Positions 1 to 12,299 of a stretch of DNA of 64,000 nucleotides are shown piece by piece; within the stretch, counting starts at the first letter, position 1; every line of letters starts with the position of its first letter. Under the pieces are notes generated by a model. It worked only from the letters and a program-made list of their open reading frames with translations. It had not been told where the DNA came from and searched no databases. This DNA is from Ascochyta rabiei. Taxonomy: Eukaryota > Ascomycota > Dothideomycetes > Pleosporales > Didymellaceae. A program made the position numbers and the translations under genes. Location: NCBI RefSeq assembly GCF_004011695.2, contig NC_082406.1, forward strand, positions 1,116,001 through 1,180,000, read 5' to 3'.

Positions 1-505
1 ACAACCACCTTCTAGCATTAAGCAATATTCTTACTTACAATATCTTAGATAACAGCGTTCTAAGCTAGACTTAGATTATATAGGAAGGAACACGCTTACT
101 TACTCTAAGTAGCTAATAGAGAATTAATACTAAATAAACTGCTAAATAAGTTAAAATTAATAGTAGTAACCCTATAGATACAGGGGCACTATAAGGAAAT
201 AAAACTAGGCGTCTTTATAAAGGCTACGCACAACGTTATACTATAACTTCCCTAGTTATAAAAGCACAACCTATAGATAGATTAGGCATAAGAAAAACTT
301 TTATTAGAAGGATGTAAATGCGGCACTAATGTATCTACGCCTACGCAGCGCACGCAGCAGCTAGTAGATAAGAAGGAGATTAACAATGTCTCTAGTACCT
401 ACAACAAACAACAGACACCTAAAATCCTCTATTTACTTCTTAGAGCATAGGCTCGTACTATAGGACTTTAAACACATATTTACTATCCCCTTTTACAAAC
501 ACGCT
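1..505 (+). mobile_element. LINE copy A, 3' fragment
   Basis: The last 110 or so bases match the 3' untranslated region of the full LINE downstream: the words acaaacaacagacacct and agagcataggctc recur in the same order near 23.67-23.75 kb. The part before about 380 is a decayed coding end that differs more from the downstream copy, so this may be a related rather than identical element. The element enters from outside the window and continues after two insertions at 1262-1348 and 3213. Confidence 0.7.
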
Positions 506-1261
506 ACAGTAGCAAAAGGGTAGAGGTTAGGTAGGCGTAGGGTACATTACGTGATGTACCCCTACACTACCCTACCTCTTCCTACGCTAATTCCTTACTA
601 AAAGGGTAGGGGCAGGCTAGGGTAGGGTTTGGGGTAGGGTCTGTAGGGAAGAGGTAGGCCTAAGTAGGGCCCGTAGGCGTCAGCGTGTAATTCTTTAACT
701 AAAGCAGCTATTGCAAAACTTTGTACTGCAGAGATATAGAGAAAACAAAGCGCTTTTAAACAGTCCATATATTATAAGACTTTAAGCAAACTTAGTAGGG
801 CTAGAGTAGTTGTTATGTTAGCCTATATTATAACATCCTAGAATTACAAAACAACTACTATAATTTAACTAGTCTTACCTAAAGTCTTACAGTATATAGA
901 CTGTCTAAAAGTGCTTCCTTTACTCTACATTTCTGCAGTACAAATTCTTATAATAGCTGCTTTAATTAAAGAGTTACACGCTAACGCCTACAGGCCCTAC
1001 TTAGGCCTACCTCTTCCCTACAGACCCTACTCTAAACCCTACCCTACCCTGCCCCTACCCCTAGTCCATGCAGACTGTACCCTACCCCTACCCTACACTA
1101 GAGGTATCTCTACCCTACTTCTACCTAACATCTGTGCAGAACCTACCCTACCCCTACCCTATGTAGACCCTACCTCTACTCTACCCCTACCTAACGTCCA
1201 TGCAGACCGTACCTAACCCCTACCTAACCCTAGGGTACCCCCTACCCTTTTGCCAGCGGAA
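506..1261. mobile_element. Non-autonomous hAT element with G-rich arrays
   Basis: A 0.76-kb insertion in the LINE 3' UTR flanked by an 8-9 bp duplication, (A)AACACGCT, at 497-505 and 1261-1269. The full LINE reads straight through the equivalent site. Inner inverted repeats are GCAAAAGGG on the left and CCCTTTTGC on the right, continued by opposed TAGGGG-type arrays (511-660 and about 985-1256). The left array holds a near-palindrome at 540-561 that also occurs in the large hAT element Y. The middle (about 680-980) shows no coding potential. This is best read as a deletion derivative of Y; the 8-bp duplication agrees with hAT insertion. Confidence 0.75.
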
Positions 1262-1348
1262 AACACGCTCCTTAAATTACTAGAGTAGCTTAAACACTCT
1301 TGTCTTATATAGTCTTAGACTTATACAGGACGTTAAACTTATTAATTA
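1262..1348 (+). mobile_element. LINE copy A, 3' UTR tail
   Basis: This stretch matches the tail of the full LINE at 25636-25723, including gctccttaaattactagag and acaggacgttaaactta. It resumes directly after the hAT derivative and is cut at TA by the pogo element that follows. Confidence 0.8.
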
Positions 1349-3212
1349 ACGTACTCTACAGGCGAGTCGCCTACATAGGTAAGTCGCCTACTTTTGCTAA
1401 GCCTCTACTAAACCTCACCCTATAATAGCCTAAAACACCACAAACTAGCGCTGTATAAGGCAAAATAAGCTGTAATATTACTTAGAGACTACTTCTATAT
1501 TATTCTTATATGTTTACACGTTATGTCTAGTCTTACTACACTATCTACAGTGCCTTTAGGTTAGCTTAGCCCTATTAGCGCGCACCTACTTCTTTACCTT
1601 CTTACTATTACTACGCGCCCTAAACTCTGTTAGAGCTGTTAATTACTAGCCCTCCTCTACTGTTAGGTCCCTTCTGCCTTAACCTGCTTTTATTTATATG
1701 ATTTCTGTTATGTAGCTGCCTTATTTACTATTTAAAGCTTAGTAATCTCCTATTACGCTAACACTAGCCTATACGTAATTATTACTACCCTCTTTAATAC
1801 CTTCTTAAACGCTTTAACTATAGGGGTAGGTAAGCTATCTATATACCTCTAAATCCTTATTTTTACAAGCGTTAATTACAACCTAAGTTTAAGGGTGTTG
1901 CTTAAGGTTTACAGCTGCTAGAGCATGTTATTAATAGGTAGTAGTAGTAATAGAGTGCGCATCTTTACATTAAGGCTGCTTATAACCTGTTCAAGGTTAA
2001 ACAGAACTTGTCTAGCGCCTTAGAACCCTCCCTAGATGTTGCTAGGGGTAATTACAGCGTTATAGGCGCGTATAAAGTATAGCAGGAACTTAGTCTTTAT
2101 AATATAGTTAATCTAGTTATATATAAGTATTTTAGCTTAGTACCTATACACCTTCTTTAAAGTAGTAAAATAACTATATTAAGGGACTATATAAGGGGTA
2201 ATAAGTAAGTAGGTAAATAGAGAGTAATAATCCTACTATCCTTACAGTATTACTAGAATCTAAGAGAGTTATAGCTCTTATAACTATTAATAATAAGTAA
2301 ATAGTAGATGCTAATAGTACGCTCCTTTGTATACCTGTTAAAGTGCTTTATCTAGTCTAGACTAAGCTTATTAGTAGTCTAGCCGTTATAAGAGACTCTA
2401 ATAACCTAGTCTTAAGGCAGTTCCTCTTCTTTATACTAGGTAGAGAGGTAGTAGTAGGCCTTAAAGATAAGGAAGGCTAAAATAGCCTATCCTTTAGCAT
2501 TAATGTTTACTATAGCTGTAGCCTACTCCTAGTTACCTAGTTAGACAGCCTTTAGCTAACCTTGTTATTCTAAAGTTATAATAACTACTTCTAGAGAGAT
2601 CTAGCCTATTATAAAGCCTATCTTGTTAAAGTTATATATATCTTTATTCTAGATACTGTACTTAGCTTTAACATTAGCTACTAGGCTAAACTAGCCCTGT
2701 AGGACCTTATAATCCTTATAGAGGGCTCTCTTATAGTTATACTTATAATTAAACTTAACCTTAAGCTCTAGATATAGCTTAATAAATCTACTAGGCTTAT
2801 CTGTGCTAATAGAGCCTAGATTATGCTTAGTGTGCAAAGAATTAGCTATAGTAGCTACATCTAAAAGCTAAAGGGAAAATCCTTAAAAGTCTAGCTTAAG
2901 AACATGTTTAATAATTACCTTCTCTTTATTATTATCTAGCTTCTGTAAGTTAGCTATAGAGTTAGCGTGTAAAGGTTGTCTTATATATTAGTTACTTAGT
3001 GTCTTTTAAATAACCCTGTAGATAGCCGCAGCGCATTACTAAGAGAGAGTTACGTCTTGTTTGTAAGCCTAGAGCGTAAGCTGTATCTAAGCTTCCTTTA
3101 ACGCGTATAAATAGTAGTGTTAAGAAGGCATTAGTGTAGGAAGGGTAGTTTAGTAGGGGCTTAGCAAAAGTAGGCGACTTGCCTGTGTAGGCGACTCGCC
3201 TATAGAGTACGT
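1349..3212 (-). mobile_element. pogo/Fot1 element, copy i (heavily RIP-mutated)
   Basis: A 1,864-bp element flanked by TA on both sides (1347-1348 and 3213-3214). Inverted repeats start ACGTACTCTA and contain GGCGAGTCGCC-type motifs; the ends resemble copies ii and iii but the motif differs, so this is a sister subfamily. The interior aligns along its length with copy ii, whose minus-strand transposase is recognisable. Here most Gln and Trp codons are stops. The length equals that of copies ii and iii exactly, so there are no net indels. Confidence 0.85.
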
Positions 3213-3671
3213 TAATTAATTAATTAAGTATAAACTATTAAGTAATAAATTATACTACAAGCAGGTAAAGGTTATTCCTATCCTGTTAACTGCTATGTAT
3301 TACGGAGATAAAAGTATACAGAAGTAGCCCTATTAAGCCCGGTTAATGCTAGGAAGCTAATATTTAAACACAGGTGTAGTGCTAAAGATAGATAACGCCT
3401 TAAGTATTAACATACTAATACACATCGGCTTATCTACATTCTAGTGTGTTACTAGAATAGTAGGCAAAAGCCCGTCTACAGACGCGTACCTCTTCTAGTA
3501 GTAATGCTTGTTTAATTATACATAAATTTTTAGAGTAAGAGACTAGTATATAATAGTATAGATAAATAACAATCGTAAATATAGATTACGTACTTAATAG
3601 GTGTAAAATAAATCCTGTGTTAAAGTCTTATCTAAGTTCTATAACTATGTAGGCGTCTAAAGCTTGCTAAG
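3213..3671. other. LINE A end plus unassigned AT-rich sequence
   Basis: The first 20 or so bases are ttaattaat-type repeats, probably the 3' terminus of LINE copy A. The rest is AT-rich and RIP-like. No coding frame, terminal repeat or RNA gene could be recognised. It forms the left flank of the full-length LINE insertion. Confidence 0.4.
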
Positions 3672-3685
3672 CAAGATTACGTAAA
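3672..3685. repeat. Left target duplication of full LINE
   Basis: CAAGATTACGTAAA is repeated exactly at 25735-25748, just after an AAATC-repeat tail. A 14-bp duplication of this kind fits target-primed LINE insertion. It fixes the element's 5' end at about 3686. Confidence 0.85.
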
Positions 3686-5371
3686 CATTAATCCATTGCA
3701 ACAAAGCAAAATTTCGACATAGGGCCCTGCACACCAAAAAAACATTAGAATCTATCTTAACCTAGCGAGAATATACTATCCTAATCTTCCTAAAGCCTCT
3801 AGGCGTCTAGTTACTGCACGCTGCCTGGTTATCTAACCTAATCTGTTATAAAAATTTTCTAATTTGCAGAGCACAGACTACCTCTACAACAACAATCTTA
3901 TCTTATCTTATCTTCTAAGATCTTATCTAAAAGAACACAATAACTAACAATTTATCCTATCCCTACTAGATAGCAACAAGCCTTTCCTTAGCTTTCTGCT
4001 TTTAACCCCTTCTTTCTACTCCTAGAGGTCTACTAGTTAGGCTAGTAAGAATAGAACAAAGGCAAGATTAGTAAAGCTTAGACTGCCTTTTCCTTGTTTT
4101 TTAGCCCTAAAAAGCAGATAGAGACTAGGTACCTCTTTCTGTGCAAAAACAAGCTCTCTTCTAGTTATTTCTTAGTTATTTCTTTTTAAAAGAGAAGGAA
4201 ACCCCCTTCTAGGACCAGGACCTAGGACTATAGAACTAGAACTACCACCTAATAGAGAGCACTCTCTAAACACTAGGACAATGGAAATAAGCCCCTCTAG
4301 CTCCCTAACCCCTCTAGGAGAGATGTACTAGCCTACACTAATCCCTAAACCTCTGTCTATACTCTTATTGTTAACACTAGACCTATAATCTACTATAGGA
4401 ATACACTAGCCTAGTATATTTAACAGAACTGTAACGTTACCTCTACCCCCTGCTCCCTCTAAACAACCAGCTAGCAGACCTGCTACTCTAACAGCACCTA
4501 GGCTCCCCCCTTTCTAATTTAACATAGCTACTAGGCCTATTACCTAAGCTCCTATTACTAAGACAGTAAAAGAAGCTCTATCTATCGCTAGGACAATAGT
4601 TATTTAGGCTTCTTCCCTGGCCACATTAAATAAGGAAAAATTAAACCTTCTAGACCTTCTAGAAATCTTCTAAGACTGTAAAGAAAACAACAGGATAAAC
4701 AAATAAGGCCTCTCTATTCTACTGTCCTAAGTATTAAACCTTAAAACAGTGTCTAAATTAATTAAAACAAGAGCAAAACTCCTTTAAAAACCTACCCTAG
4801 CTACTAAGACTTCTACTATTTAACCTTCTACCTAGCCTACTTTATACACATCTGTAGCTTTAGCTAACCTCCCTAAGAACACAGACTAGCAAACAGTTAC
4901 AAAGAAGAAGCAACCTACTATTATTAAGAACGCTCTAAGTACACGCTAACTAGTTCCTACACTAAAGCAAGAACTACCCTCTTTTACCCCTATAGAGATG
5001 TGTAATGCTTTTAATAAGGCCTTTATAGATAAAGGAGTAAGCCTCCCTATAATTGCTTCTGCTAGCCTAAGTAGAAAGAACAACATTGTTCTTACTACAA
5101 CGCCCTCCTTTACAGCAAAATACCTACTTAAAAACTAAGTAATCTAGTAATTAGTTACTACCTATAAGGAAGCCCTCCTAATAGAACTATAGCACAAAGT
5201 AATCCTACACAACATCCCTACGTCTCTAGAAACAAACTAGGACCTAGAGGTGCTTAAGTTAGAAATAACTACCTTTAACAAAGGCCTAATAATAGTAGAA
5301 AACCTATTCTAGCTAACAAGCTATAAAAGGAGATAAAAGTAATAACTAGGATCTGTCTATATAGCGTTTGT
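3686..5371 (+). mobile_element. Full-length LINE: 5' UTR and ORF1 relic
   Basis: The 5' part of a Tad-like LINE that resumes at 19428. About 3686-4200 looks like leader. From there to 5371 a plus-strand reading with TAG/TAA in place of Gln/Trp gives a low-complexity, Lys/Pro/Ser/Thr-rich protein consistent with an ORF1 nucleic-acid-binding protein. No intact zinc knuckle could be pointed to. It is interrupted at 5371 by LTR element Z. Subtracting inserted DNA, the LINE is about 6.1 kb, a normal full length for this clade. Confidence 0.65.
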
Positions 5372-5573
5372 TGTTAGACGCTAGGCCTAGGGGTACCTCT
5401 AGTAGTCTTGGCGAGCTACTATAGGGCTAGCTAGCCTAGACTATATAAAGGTGTTAGAGGTTATTACTAATACTCTAGTAATTAGTCTTATTACTACACA
5501 CTACGTACCTTAATACACCTACTATCCTCTTTAACCCTATCCTCCCTTATAATTGCCTTATACACTCTTTACA
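5372..5573 (+). repeat. Z 5' LTR (202 bp)
   Basis: Begins TGTTAGACGC and ends CTCTTTACA, the TG...CA form. It aligns with the 3' LTR at 19221-19422 with equal length, with visible differences mostly C-to-T or G-to-A. The downstream edge (ttctaattactc) does not show an obvious tRNA primer site, so priming is undetermined. Confidence 0.92.
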
Positions 5574-6900
5574 TTCTAATTACTCTTATATTATAATTAA
5601 AGATAGACCTAAGCTACTATAAGTCTTAAACTAAATTATCTAGGCTTACTGTCTTTAGAGAGGGACTAAGACAACCTACCTATAGGAGAGCTAGTAGAGC
5701 GTAAGGTAACACCTCCCTCTGTAGATAAGGAGATACCTTAACAGACACTAAGTGTCTATAGTGCCTTAAGAGGATCTGTAGGTCCTCTAGGTAGTACACC
5801 TTACTCTAGAATTTGTATCTGTAGGGCAGCTTTAGCTAAAAAAGGCTAGAATAGCCTAGAAGTAGGTAATTAATAATAGGAGTTAGAAAACTTGCGTAAA
5901 TAGCTGTAAGAGATAAAAGACTATAAGAAACTTTTCTTTTTTTATAAACTTAGACGTAAATACAACAAAGGAGATCTAGTAATAATCCTATTCTTCTAAA
6001 AAGTACTAGAAGGAGTAGAGGAACTATAATCTTCCTTATTTATAAACCTTTTATAACCTAAACCCCTATAGAAGTATGTAAAGCATAACTACACTAAATA
6101 TAACTGTTAGGAGAGAGATTATAAGGGATACTTCCTTTAATCCCTAGTTAATTTCCTTATAGAGGAATAAAAGATTAACTTTAGCGTAAGGTACCTCTTA
6201 GAGAACCTAAAGACGTTATAGCAGGCCTACTGCATAACTAACTGCTGTAATTAGCTAACCTAGAAACTAACGTAGTAAGAGCTAAAAAGAATTATGCTAG
6301 ATACTCTAGGAATACTAGCTAAACGTAAGTAAGCAGCGTATAAATCCTTAAAGCAATACAAGCAGTAGAAATCTTAGTCTCCTATAGATCTGTTAGATTT
6401 TATGCGTTTAATATAGAAGGAACTAGGTAACTTATATACGCTAGAGCTTTAAGTCCTAGAATATATTACTGTACTACTCTCTAGTATATAAAAGAACTTG
6501 TTTCTTATCCCCTATAATTAAAGGGACACAATCCTAAAGGTAGAGGAACAAGCTAATATTATTAACTAGAGACTAGGTTAGCATAGCTAACAGCTACCTA
6601 AGAAGACTCTAGCTAAAGGTAAGACAACTAACAAAGAACTATAGAAGTGCTAATTTAGTAACTCTAGGTTAAAGAGGAACATAAAAACCCTAAAAAAGTT
6701 ATTTAAGTCTAAGAAGTTCTGTAAGAAGCTAGTAAAGGGTAAAAAGGGCTAAAACAGGCTATATAAGGCCTAAAACGCGTGCCTTAAGTGTAGAGAAACT
6801 AGTTACTACTACCCTAACTGCCTAAAGCTAAAGTTAAACTAGAAAGACCCTACTCTAGATAAGTTAGGAAAAGACAAGGGACCTAAGAGCTAATCTTCTC
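5574..6900 (+). pseudogene. Z gag relic with CCHC zinc knuckle
   Basis: This is the nucleocapsid precursor region of the chromovirus. The clearest mark is at 6780-6821: Cys-X2-Cys-X4-Tyr-X4-Cys, a CCHC knuckle whose His codon CAC has become TAC, the expected CpA-to-TpA change. Upstream, the plus frame is a long charged, helical-looking protein broken only by TAG/TAA at likely Gln/Trp sites. No start codon can be chosen with confidence. Protease follows in the same direction. Confidence 0.8.
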
Positions 6901-7542
6901 TCTTATAGCCTATATTAAATTGTCTAAAGAGAAGAAGGAGAATATTTCTCTTTATAAGGTATTATACCTAGAATATATATGCCTACTTACAGTTAAAGTA
7001 TCTATAGGCAATATAGAGAACGTAGAAGCCTTAATAGATAGAGGGTTACAACTAAACTTAATTTTAGTTCTCCTAGCAAAGGAGTAGGATCTAGGGGTTA
7101 CACTATTAAATAAAATAGTAGCTAAAGTTGTAGGCAGAGCAGTATTACCTATCTATCGAGTAACTACAGTAGAAGTATCTATTGTTAACTCCTGTAGAAG
7201 ACAGGAGGTCTAATAGATATCTTTTGTAGTTATAGACCTACAAAGGTATAAGATATACCTTAGATTACTCTAGATTAACTAGACAAACCCTAAGCTAAGC
7301 TATTTAAGCTAGCGTATGCTCTTCTAAGGGAAGAAGTATAGGAACTCTCCTAAACTAGAGAAAATAGCGTTAGAAGATGCTAAAGAGTTTAAACGCACTA
7401 TAAGAAGTCCCTTAGTAGACGTTTATATATGTATAGTAAACTTAGTAGGTATATATAACCTAATATCTGCTAAAAAGGGCCTAATTCTAGAAGTGTATTG
7501 TAAATATGTGCACCTAGGATTAGAGGATAATACTTAGGTCTA
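6901..7542 (+). pseudogene. Z retropepsin-like protease relic
   Basis: The plus-strand frame contains Ala-Leu-Ile-Asp-Arg-Gly-Leu-Gln-Leu-Asn-Leu-Ile, with the catalytic Asp codon at 7037-7039. This is the Asp-Ser/Thr-Gly pocket of a retroviral-type aspartic protease with the second residue altered. Further frame follows until hAT element Y interrupts it at about 7543. Some 70 residues normally found between protease and the first RT block are not recognisable on either side of Y, so sequence may have been lost there. Confidence 0.75.
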
Positions 7543-7885
7543 CGCTAGCAAAAGGGTAGAGGGTACCCCGGGGTTAGGTAGGGGTTAGGTACGGTCCGTA
7601 CGGACGTTAGGTAGGGGTAGGGTAGGGGTAGGGTCTACATAGGGTAGGGGTAGGGTAGGGTCCACACGGATGTTAGGTAGGGGTAGGGTAGGGGTACCTC
7701 TAGCGTGGGGTAGGGGTACCTCTAGCGTGGGGTAGGGGTAGGGTACAGTCTGCACGGACTAGGTGTAGAGGTAGGGGTTAGGTAGGGTAGGGTTAGGTAG
7801 GGGTTAGGTAGGGGTTAGGTAGGGGTTAGGTAGGGTTTAGGTAGAGGTTAGGTAGGGGTTAGGTAGGGGTAGGGTAGGGTAGGTT
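7543..7885 (+). repeat. Y left subterminal G-rich array
   Basis: Arrays of TAGGGG, TAGGG and TTAGGTAGGGG run inward from the left end, with two copies of ggggtacctctagcgtg and a perfect GTCCGTACGGAC palindrome near 7590-7602. The G-rich strand is the plus strand here and the minus strand at the right end, so the arrays form a long degenerate inverted repeat. The units lack CpA and TpG, which would explain why they survived RIP. Confidence 0.9.
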
Positions 7886-8109
7886 AAAGTTACCTAATCT
7901 TCTATAATACTACAGACAACATACTTAATAGTATACTACTTAGAAATGCTATAAACATAAAGAACTTAATTTTAAAAGATTTAAATAGAGGATAGAATTC
8001 TAGGATATTCTCTATTTATAACAGCTATTTATTACAGAACTATGTATCCTAATAATGTAGTAGCCTTACTCTCTTTCGCGGCCGCCGCTCTTACTAAGAT
8101 AGAGTTAAT

Positions 8110-10520
8110 AGACTAGTTTCTTTAGTACTACTACTGTGTTGCTCTTCTTCTATCACCTCTGTTTCTAGACTAGGACAAGCTAGTAGCTTAAAGAGATTAT
8201 CTAGCTTATCTAAAGCTACCTCCTCCCCTTCTTGTATCTGTGCTAAAGCAAGAAAATCCTTTAGAATTATAATCTAGCGTATTGTAGTAGCAGATAACCT
8301 GTGCTGTTAGTCTCTAATTACATCCCTAGCTGTGTTAAACACCCGTTTAACTCTAACTTCTGTTATTAGTACTGTAAGTATATCTTTTGCTACATAAGTA
8401 AGTTGTAGATAAGTTACAGCGTTAACCTTCTACTAATCTAGTAGATTAAATCTATCTCCCTGTTGTATGTAAGGGGTACTAAGATAGGCCTCTCCTTCTT
8501 AGTAGGTGTAAGCCACCTCCTCGTTATTATTAGACAGGTTTAAACTCTAACTGTAGGATAAGAAGCTCCTATTAGGTTGCTAGACTAATGTTGCGGGTTT
8601 TTAGAACTAATTATCTTCTACTAACTATTAAACAGGGTTGTAAAGTACTTATATAGAGCAACCTAAATTATTGTTATTATAACAATCTAGGTATTATAAG
8701 AATTACTCTTAGTACATATACTTATCTTAAACTTTCTAGGTATTATTCTTATAATGTAGTTAGTAATAGTATGTAATAAACTGCTGTAATAACATTACCT
8801 TATACATAGTAAGCTTCTAGCTTAGATCTAAAATAGTTGCATAGTTAAACAAGAACCTACAACTATCCTCTGTTTTAGAATAGTACTTAGACAGCTTAAC
8901 ACAACCCTTTTGCGCAGCTGCTTTTACAACTTCTAGCTATTCTAAGTTATTAGCGTGACCTAGGTTGTCGCTAAGCTCTTTAGTTATCTAATCTAAGAAA
9001 TTAAATAGCTAGTTATACATTAGCTAGATGTGCTAGATAAGGGGCTTATAAGTCTTACTAAGGGTACTAGATGCCTTCTTAAATCGCTGTAGTATTATTG
9101 TAACAGCCTAGAGGTGCTACCACTAGTTGCTGCTAGTTAAAGTTTCTTAAGATCTTTAAAATTAGCTTCTGCTACCTTATTATATGTAGAAGCACCTTCT
9201 CTACAGCTTAGTGCCTTTAGTGCAATTTCTTGCTCTAACTATTTGTTAATGTAGACCTAAAGCTTTAGTGCGCGCTTACACATATTATAGGTAGAGTTCT
9301 ACCTAGTCCTAATATCTTATATAACTAATAGTTAATAATTTACTAGAATATTACTCTATAGTGTAAGAAACCTCTTAAATTATTGTGGTAATAGATCTAT
9401 TGCAATGTAGATAGCTTAGATCTGTGTTACACTTAGTATGTAATAAAATTATGTAATAAATAATATCTACCTTCTAGAGAGAGTTTAGAATAGACATGCT
9501 GTTTTTAATACCCCTAATATAGTGTTACTGCAGTCTTTATGCATACTCTAGTTCTAGTAATACCTAAAGGTAGAGATAGTAAATAATGTCTTATATAACA
9601 AGGTTAATTATATATACAGGATAAGGAACAGTATTCTCTCTACTATCCTAAGTAATGTTGTTCTGCTGTAGCAACCTCTCTAAGGTCTGTAATAATAAAC
9701 TGTTATTACTAGCATTATTACAAGTAATAGCAAGCAGTTGTTTTGTAGTTTTAGTTTCCTAAAGAAGTTAAAGAACTTACTATGCTATAGAGGATCCTGT
9801 ATGTTTTCTACGTATAGGAAAAAAGTCTAAAAGGACTTCTTATAATTTCTAGCTCTTGTTTATATAGTAACCTTTAATAGCTAGGAAGCTAAGGTAATTA
9901 CTTGCAGTCTAGGCATCTAATGCAATAGACAATTTAGTACTAGAACTAAGATCCTAGAGAAGAGCGTGTTCAGTAGCCTTAAATTAGCTCTAGAATATCT
10001 GGCTAAATTTATAACAGGTAGTTATTACAGCTTCTAGCCTTAGGAAGTAGATAAATTGTTAGAATAACGGCCGTTTAATTGTTTAAAATAAGAGGTTGTT
10101 GTTAACAACTAATTACATAAGCTCTGTTTTAAAGGCTAAAGCAGAGTATACAGGATTAGAAGAAAACTAGTTTTTATTTTACTAGCGGGCAGTGTATAGA
10201 TATAATAGGAGGTTTAACAAAGTATAAGCAGGATTCTTAATTTGTCTATAGGCTTATAAACTAAGGTATTAGATAAGATGCTTAGTCCTACAGCCTTTTA
10301 TAACTAGGTACTAAAGAACTAACCTACAGTTATAACAGTATACGTATAGATAGCTATCTTATACCTAAGAGGCTTTACTATATCTACTCTAGATCTAGCC
10401 TAAGCAAGTTAGTGCATCCTAATGTAGCTTTTTAGAAGCAGGATTGCTTCCCTATAATGTAGTTGTCCACCACTAATCCTATGCTATAATAGTTGCCTTA
10501 CTATTGCTAGTATTAGGGTC
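8110..10520 (-). pseudogene. Y hAT transposase relic
   Basis: DDE transposase of the hAT superfamily, read on the minus strand with TAG/TAA standing for Gln/Trp. Near 9906-9935 is Ser-Ile-Ala-Leu-Asp-Ala-(Trp)-Thr, the first catalytic Asp block. Near 9697-9730 is Thr-Cys-Asn-Asn-Ala-Ser-Asn-Asn, the family's Cys-Asp-Asn-Ala-Ser-Asn block with Asp turned to Asn. The C-terminal dimerisation region lies at about 8230-8440, with Arg-Val-Phe-Asn-Thr-Ala-Arg-Asp followed by an Arg-Leu-Ser-Ala-Thr-Thr-Ile block. The N-terminal BED finger is not clear. Many in-frame stops and a lost catalytic Asp make it inactive. Confidence 0.8.
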
Positions 10521-12160
10521 TAGGGATACTGGCTGTTTAATAAGATATAATTGTTTTAGAAACGCCCCTTTAACAAGTTGTGTAGCAGAGAAAGTAAGAG
10601 TAGAAGAAGCTTAGGTAGAGTAGAAGGTGTGTCTACTAGTAGTAATAACATATATGTTATATATAGACGTAACAAATATAGATATTTAATCCTAAGGTAA
10701 TAGGATAATAGAAACACTTTTTAATAAACTGCCTAGGGCAAGCCTAAGCCCTAAGTCCCTAACAGCAAGATTGTTATATTTAGTGCTAGGAACTAGTTGT
10801 TTTACTATTTTCTTAGGGTTAGCTTAGATATATTAAGCGAGTTTCTAATTAGGTAGAGATATAAAATAATAAATTAAATACAAATTAGCAGATCTTACAA
10901 AAGAGGCCATGTATGTGTTAATTGGCTGTTATTTTAAGCTAAAACATTAGCTCTATATCTAATCTAGATCTATCTTATTATTGTTGTTAGATCCTTTAGA
11001 TCCTAATTCCTCTACATCTTTTCTAGCTAACAACTTATAAAATTACTTATTAGTCTTATACACATTTAGTATAGATTAATAGTACTCCTCTAGCTTAGAA
11101 TTAGACTCTTTAATCTCCTCCTTACACTTATTATTGTTAGGTGCTAGAATAAATAGGCAATAGCTGACAAGCTTAGTATCCTAACTAATCTTATCTAAGA
11201 GAGACAGAGGTTTAGTTTAACTATAGTAATTAGTAAGTGTATGTAATAATATAATGTAATAACTTACAGCTAGGTATTATTAGTTGCAACTACTATGCTC
11301 TTAGGTAACATATTATTACAGAAGGCCTCCTATTCTTCCTTCTCCTTCTTACTCTTAAAGGTGTTATCTTTAAGTTTTTAAAGACCTTACTAATACTCTT
11401 AGCGGAGCAGTTTCTTAACAACGCCGCTATTAGAAAAGAGCTGTTTGTTACCTTAGCCTATAGTAGTCTAACTAGTAGTAGAACTGTCTTAAGTAAGTTC
11501 TGCATGCTTTCTAAGTGCCTGTTAGTGTGCGCGAAGATCTATTTTATGCTTAAGATTATCCTACTTCTTATAAACAGTCTTAAGCTTGTTTTTAAGCTAC
11601 TTAGCTGTTCTTAGTTAGTAAATGTTTGTGATAAGAAGCTGTAATAACTAACTACTAGCAGATAACTTAAAGCGTTGCTAATCTACATCTTCTTTAGTCT
11701 AGGCTACTATTACAGCTTAAACATTAAGATCTGCTAAAGCATAAGACTAGTCTTAACCTGACTTCAGCCTAGCCTGGTATTTTGCTGCACAATTAGCAGC
11801 CTTTGCCTTATTAATAATTTCCTTCTCTTTGCTACGCAAGGCAGCTTAATTTCTTTATTAAACTGCGCGGATACTGTTGCTAAGCTCTCCCTTAAATAAG
11901 ACTTTTGTGCTAGTCTTTTAGCCTACAGCCCTAATCTAACTATAAGAATTAAGGACTTAATTAATCTTATAGTCTCTTAAATAGAAACCCTAGTATTGTT
12001 AGCACTAACTGTTATAACAGGCTGTAATAACTACCTTATTTAGTTAATCCTACTTCTTAGCGGTAAAGCCAGCTGGTATACTAGTACCTGTAGTGCTAGC
12101 AAAGATTAGCATATCTACCTCCTCCTCCTCCTCCTTCTTAATATCATTAGCGTTAGGTTT
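10521..12160 (-). pseudogene. Y second coding-like block, unrecognised
   Basis: Upstream of the transposase, on the same strand, about 11.1-12.1 kb reads as a Lys/Gln/Ala-rich, coiled-coil-like protein (for example Lys-Leu-Lys-Asp-Asn-Thr-Phe-Lys-Ser-Lys-Lys-Glu-Lys) interrupted only at Gln/Trp-type stops. It could be the N-terminal part of the transposase or a second protein of the element. About 10.5-11.1 kb gives nothing recognisable. A 62-residue minus-strand frame at 12163-12351 runs into the tandem repeat and is not supported as a gene. Confidence 0.35.
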
Positions 12161-12299
12161 AATTATGCTGACTGTGATAGGAGGCAGTAATAACGTGTAG
12201 TATTATATAAACAGAAGGTATTATAGATGTAGAAGGTGTTATAGAAGAGCAGGGCAGTAGTAAGCTTTTTAGTAGCTAGTCTGTGCTTAACCTGTCCCA

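Noticed and set aside
911..1216. Open frame rich in Pro and Leu
   Set aside because: It is a by-product of the C-rich array of the small hAT element; the same holds for 13998-14213.
7543..7885. Internal telomere or chromosome-fusion site
   Set aside because: Units are mixed TAGGGG/TTAGGTAGGGG rather than uniform TTAGGG, and matching arrays lie inverted at the other end of Y and in the small element with the same terminal repeats.
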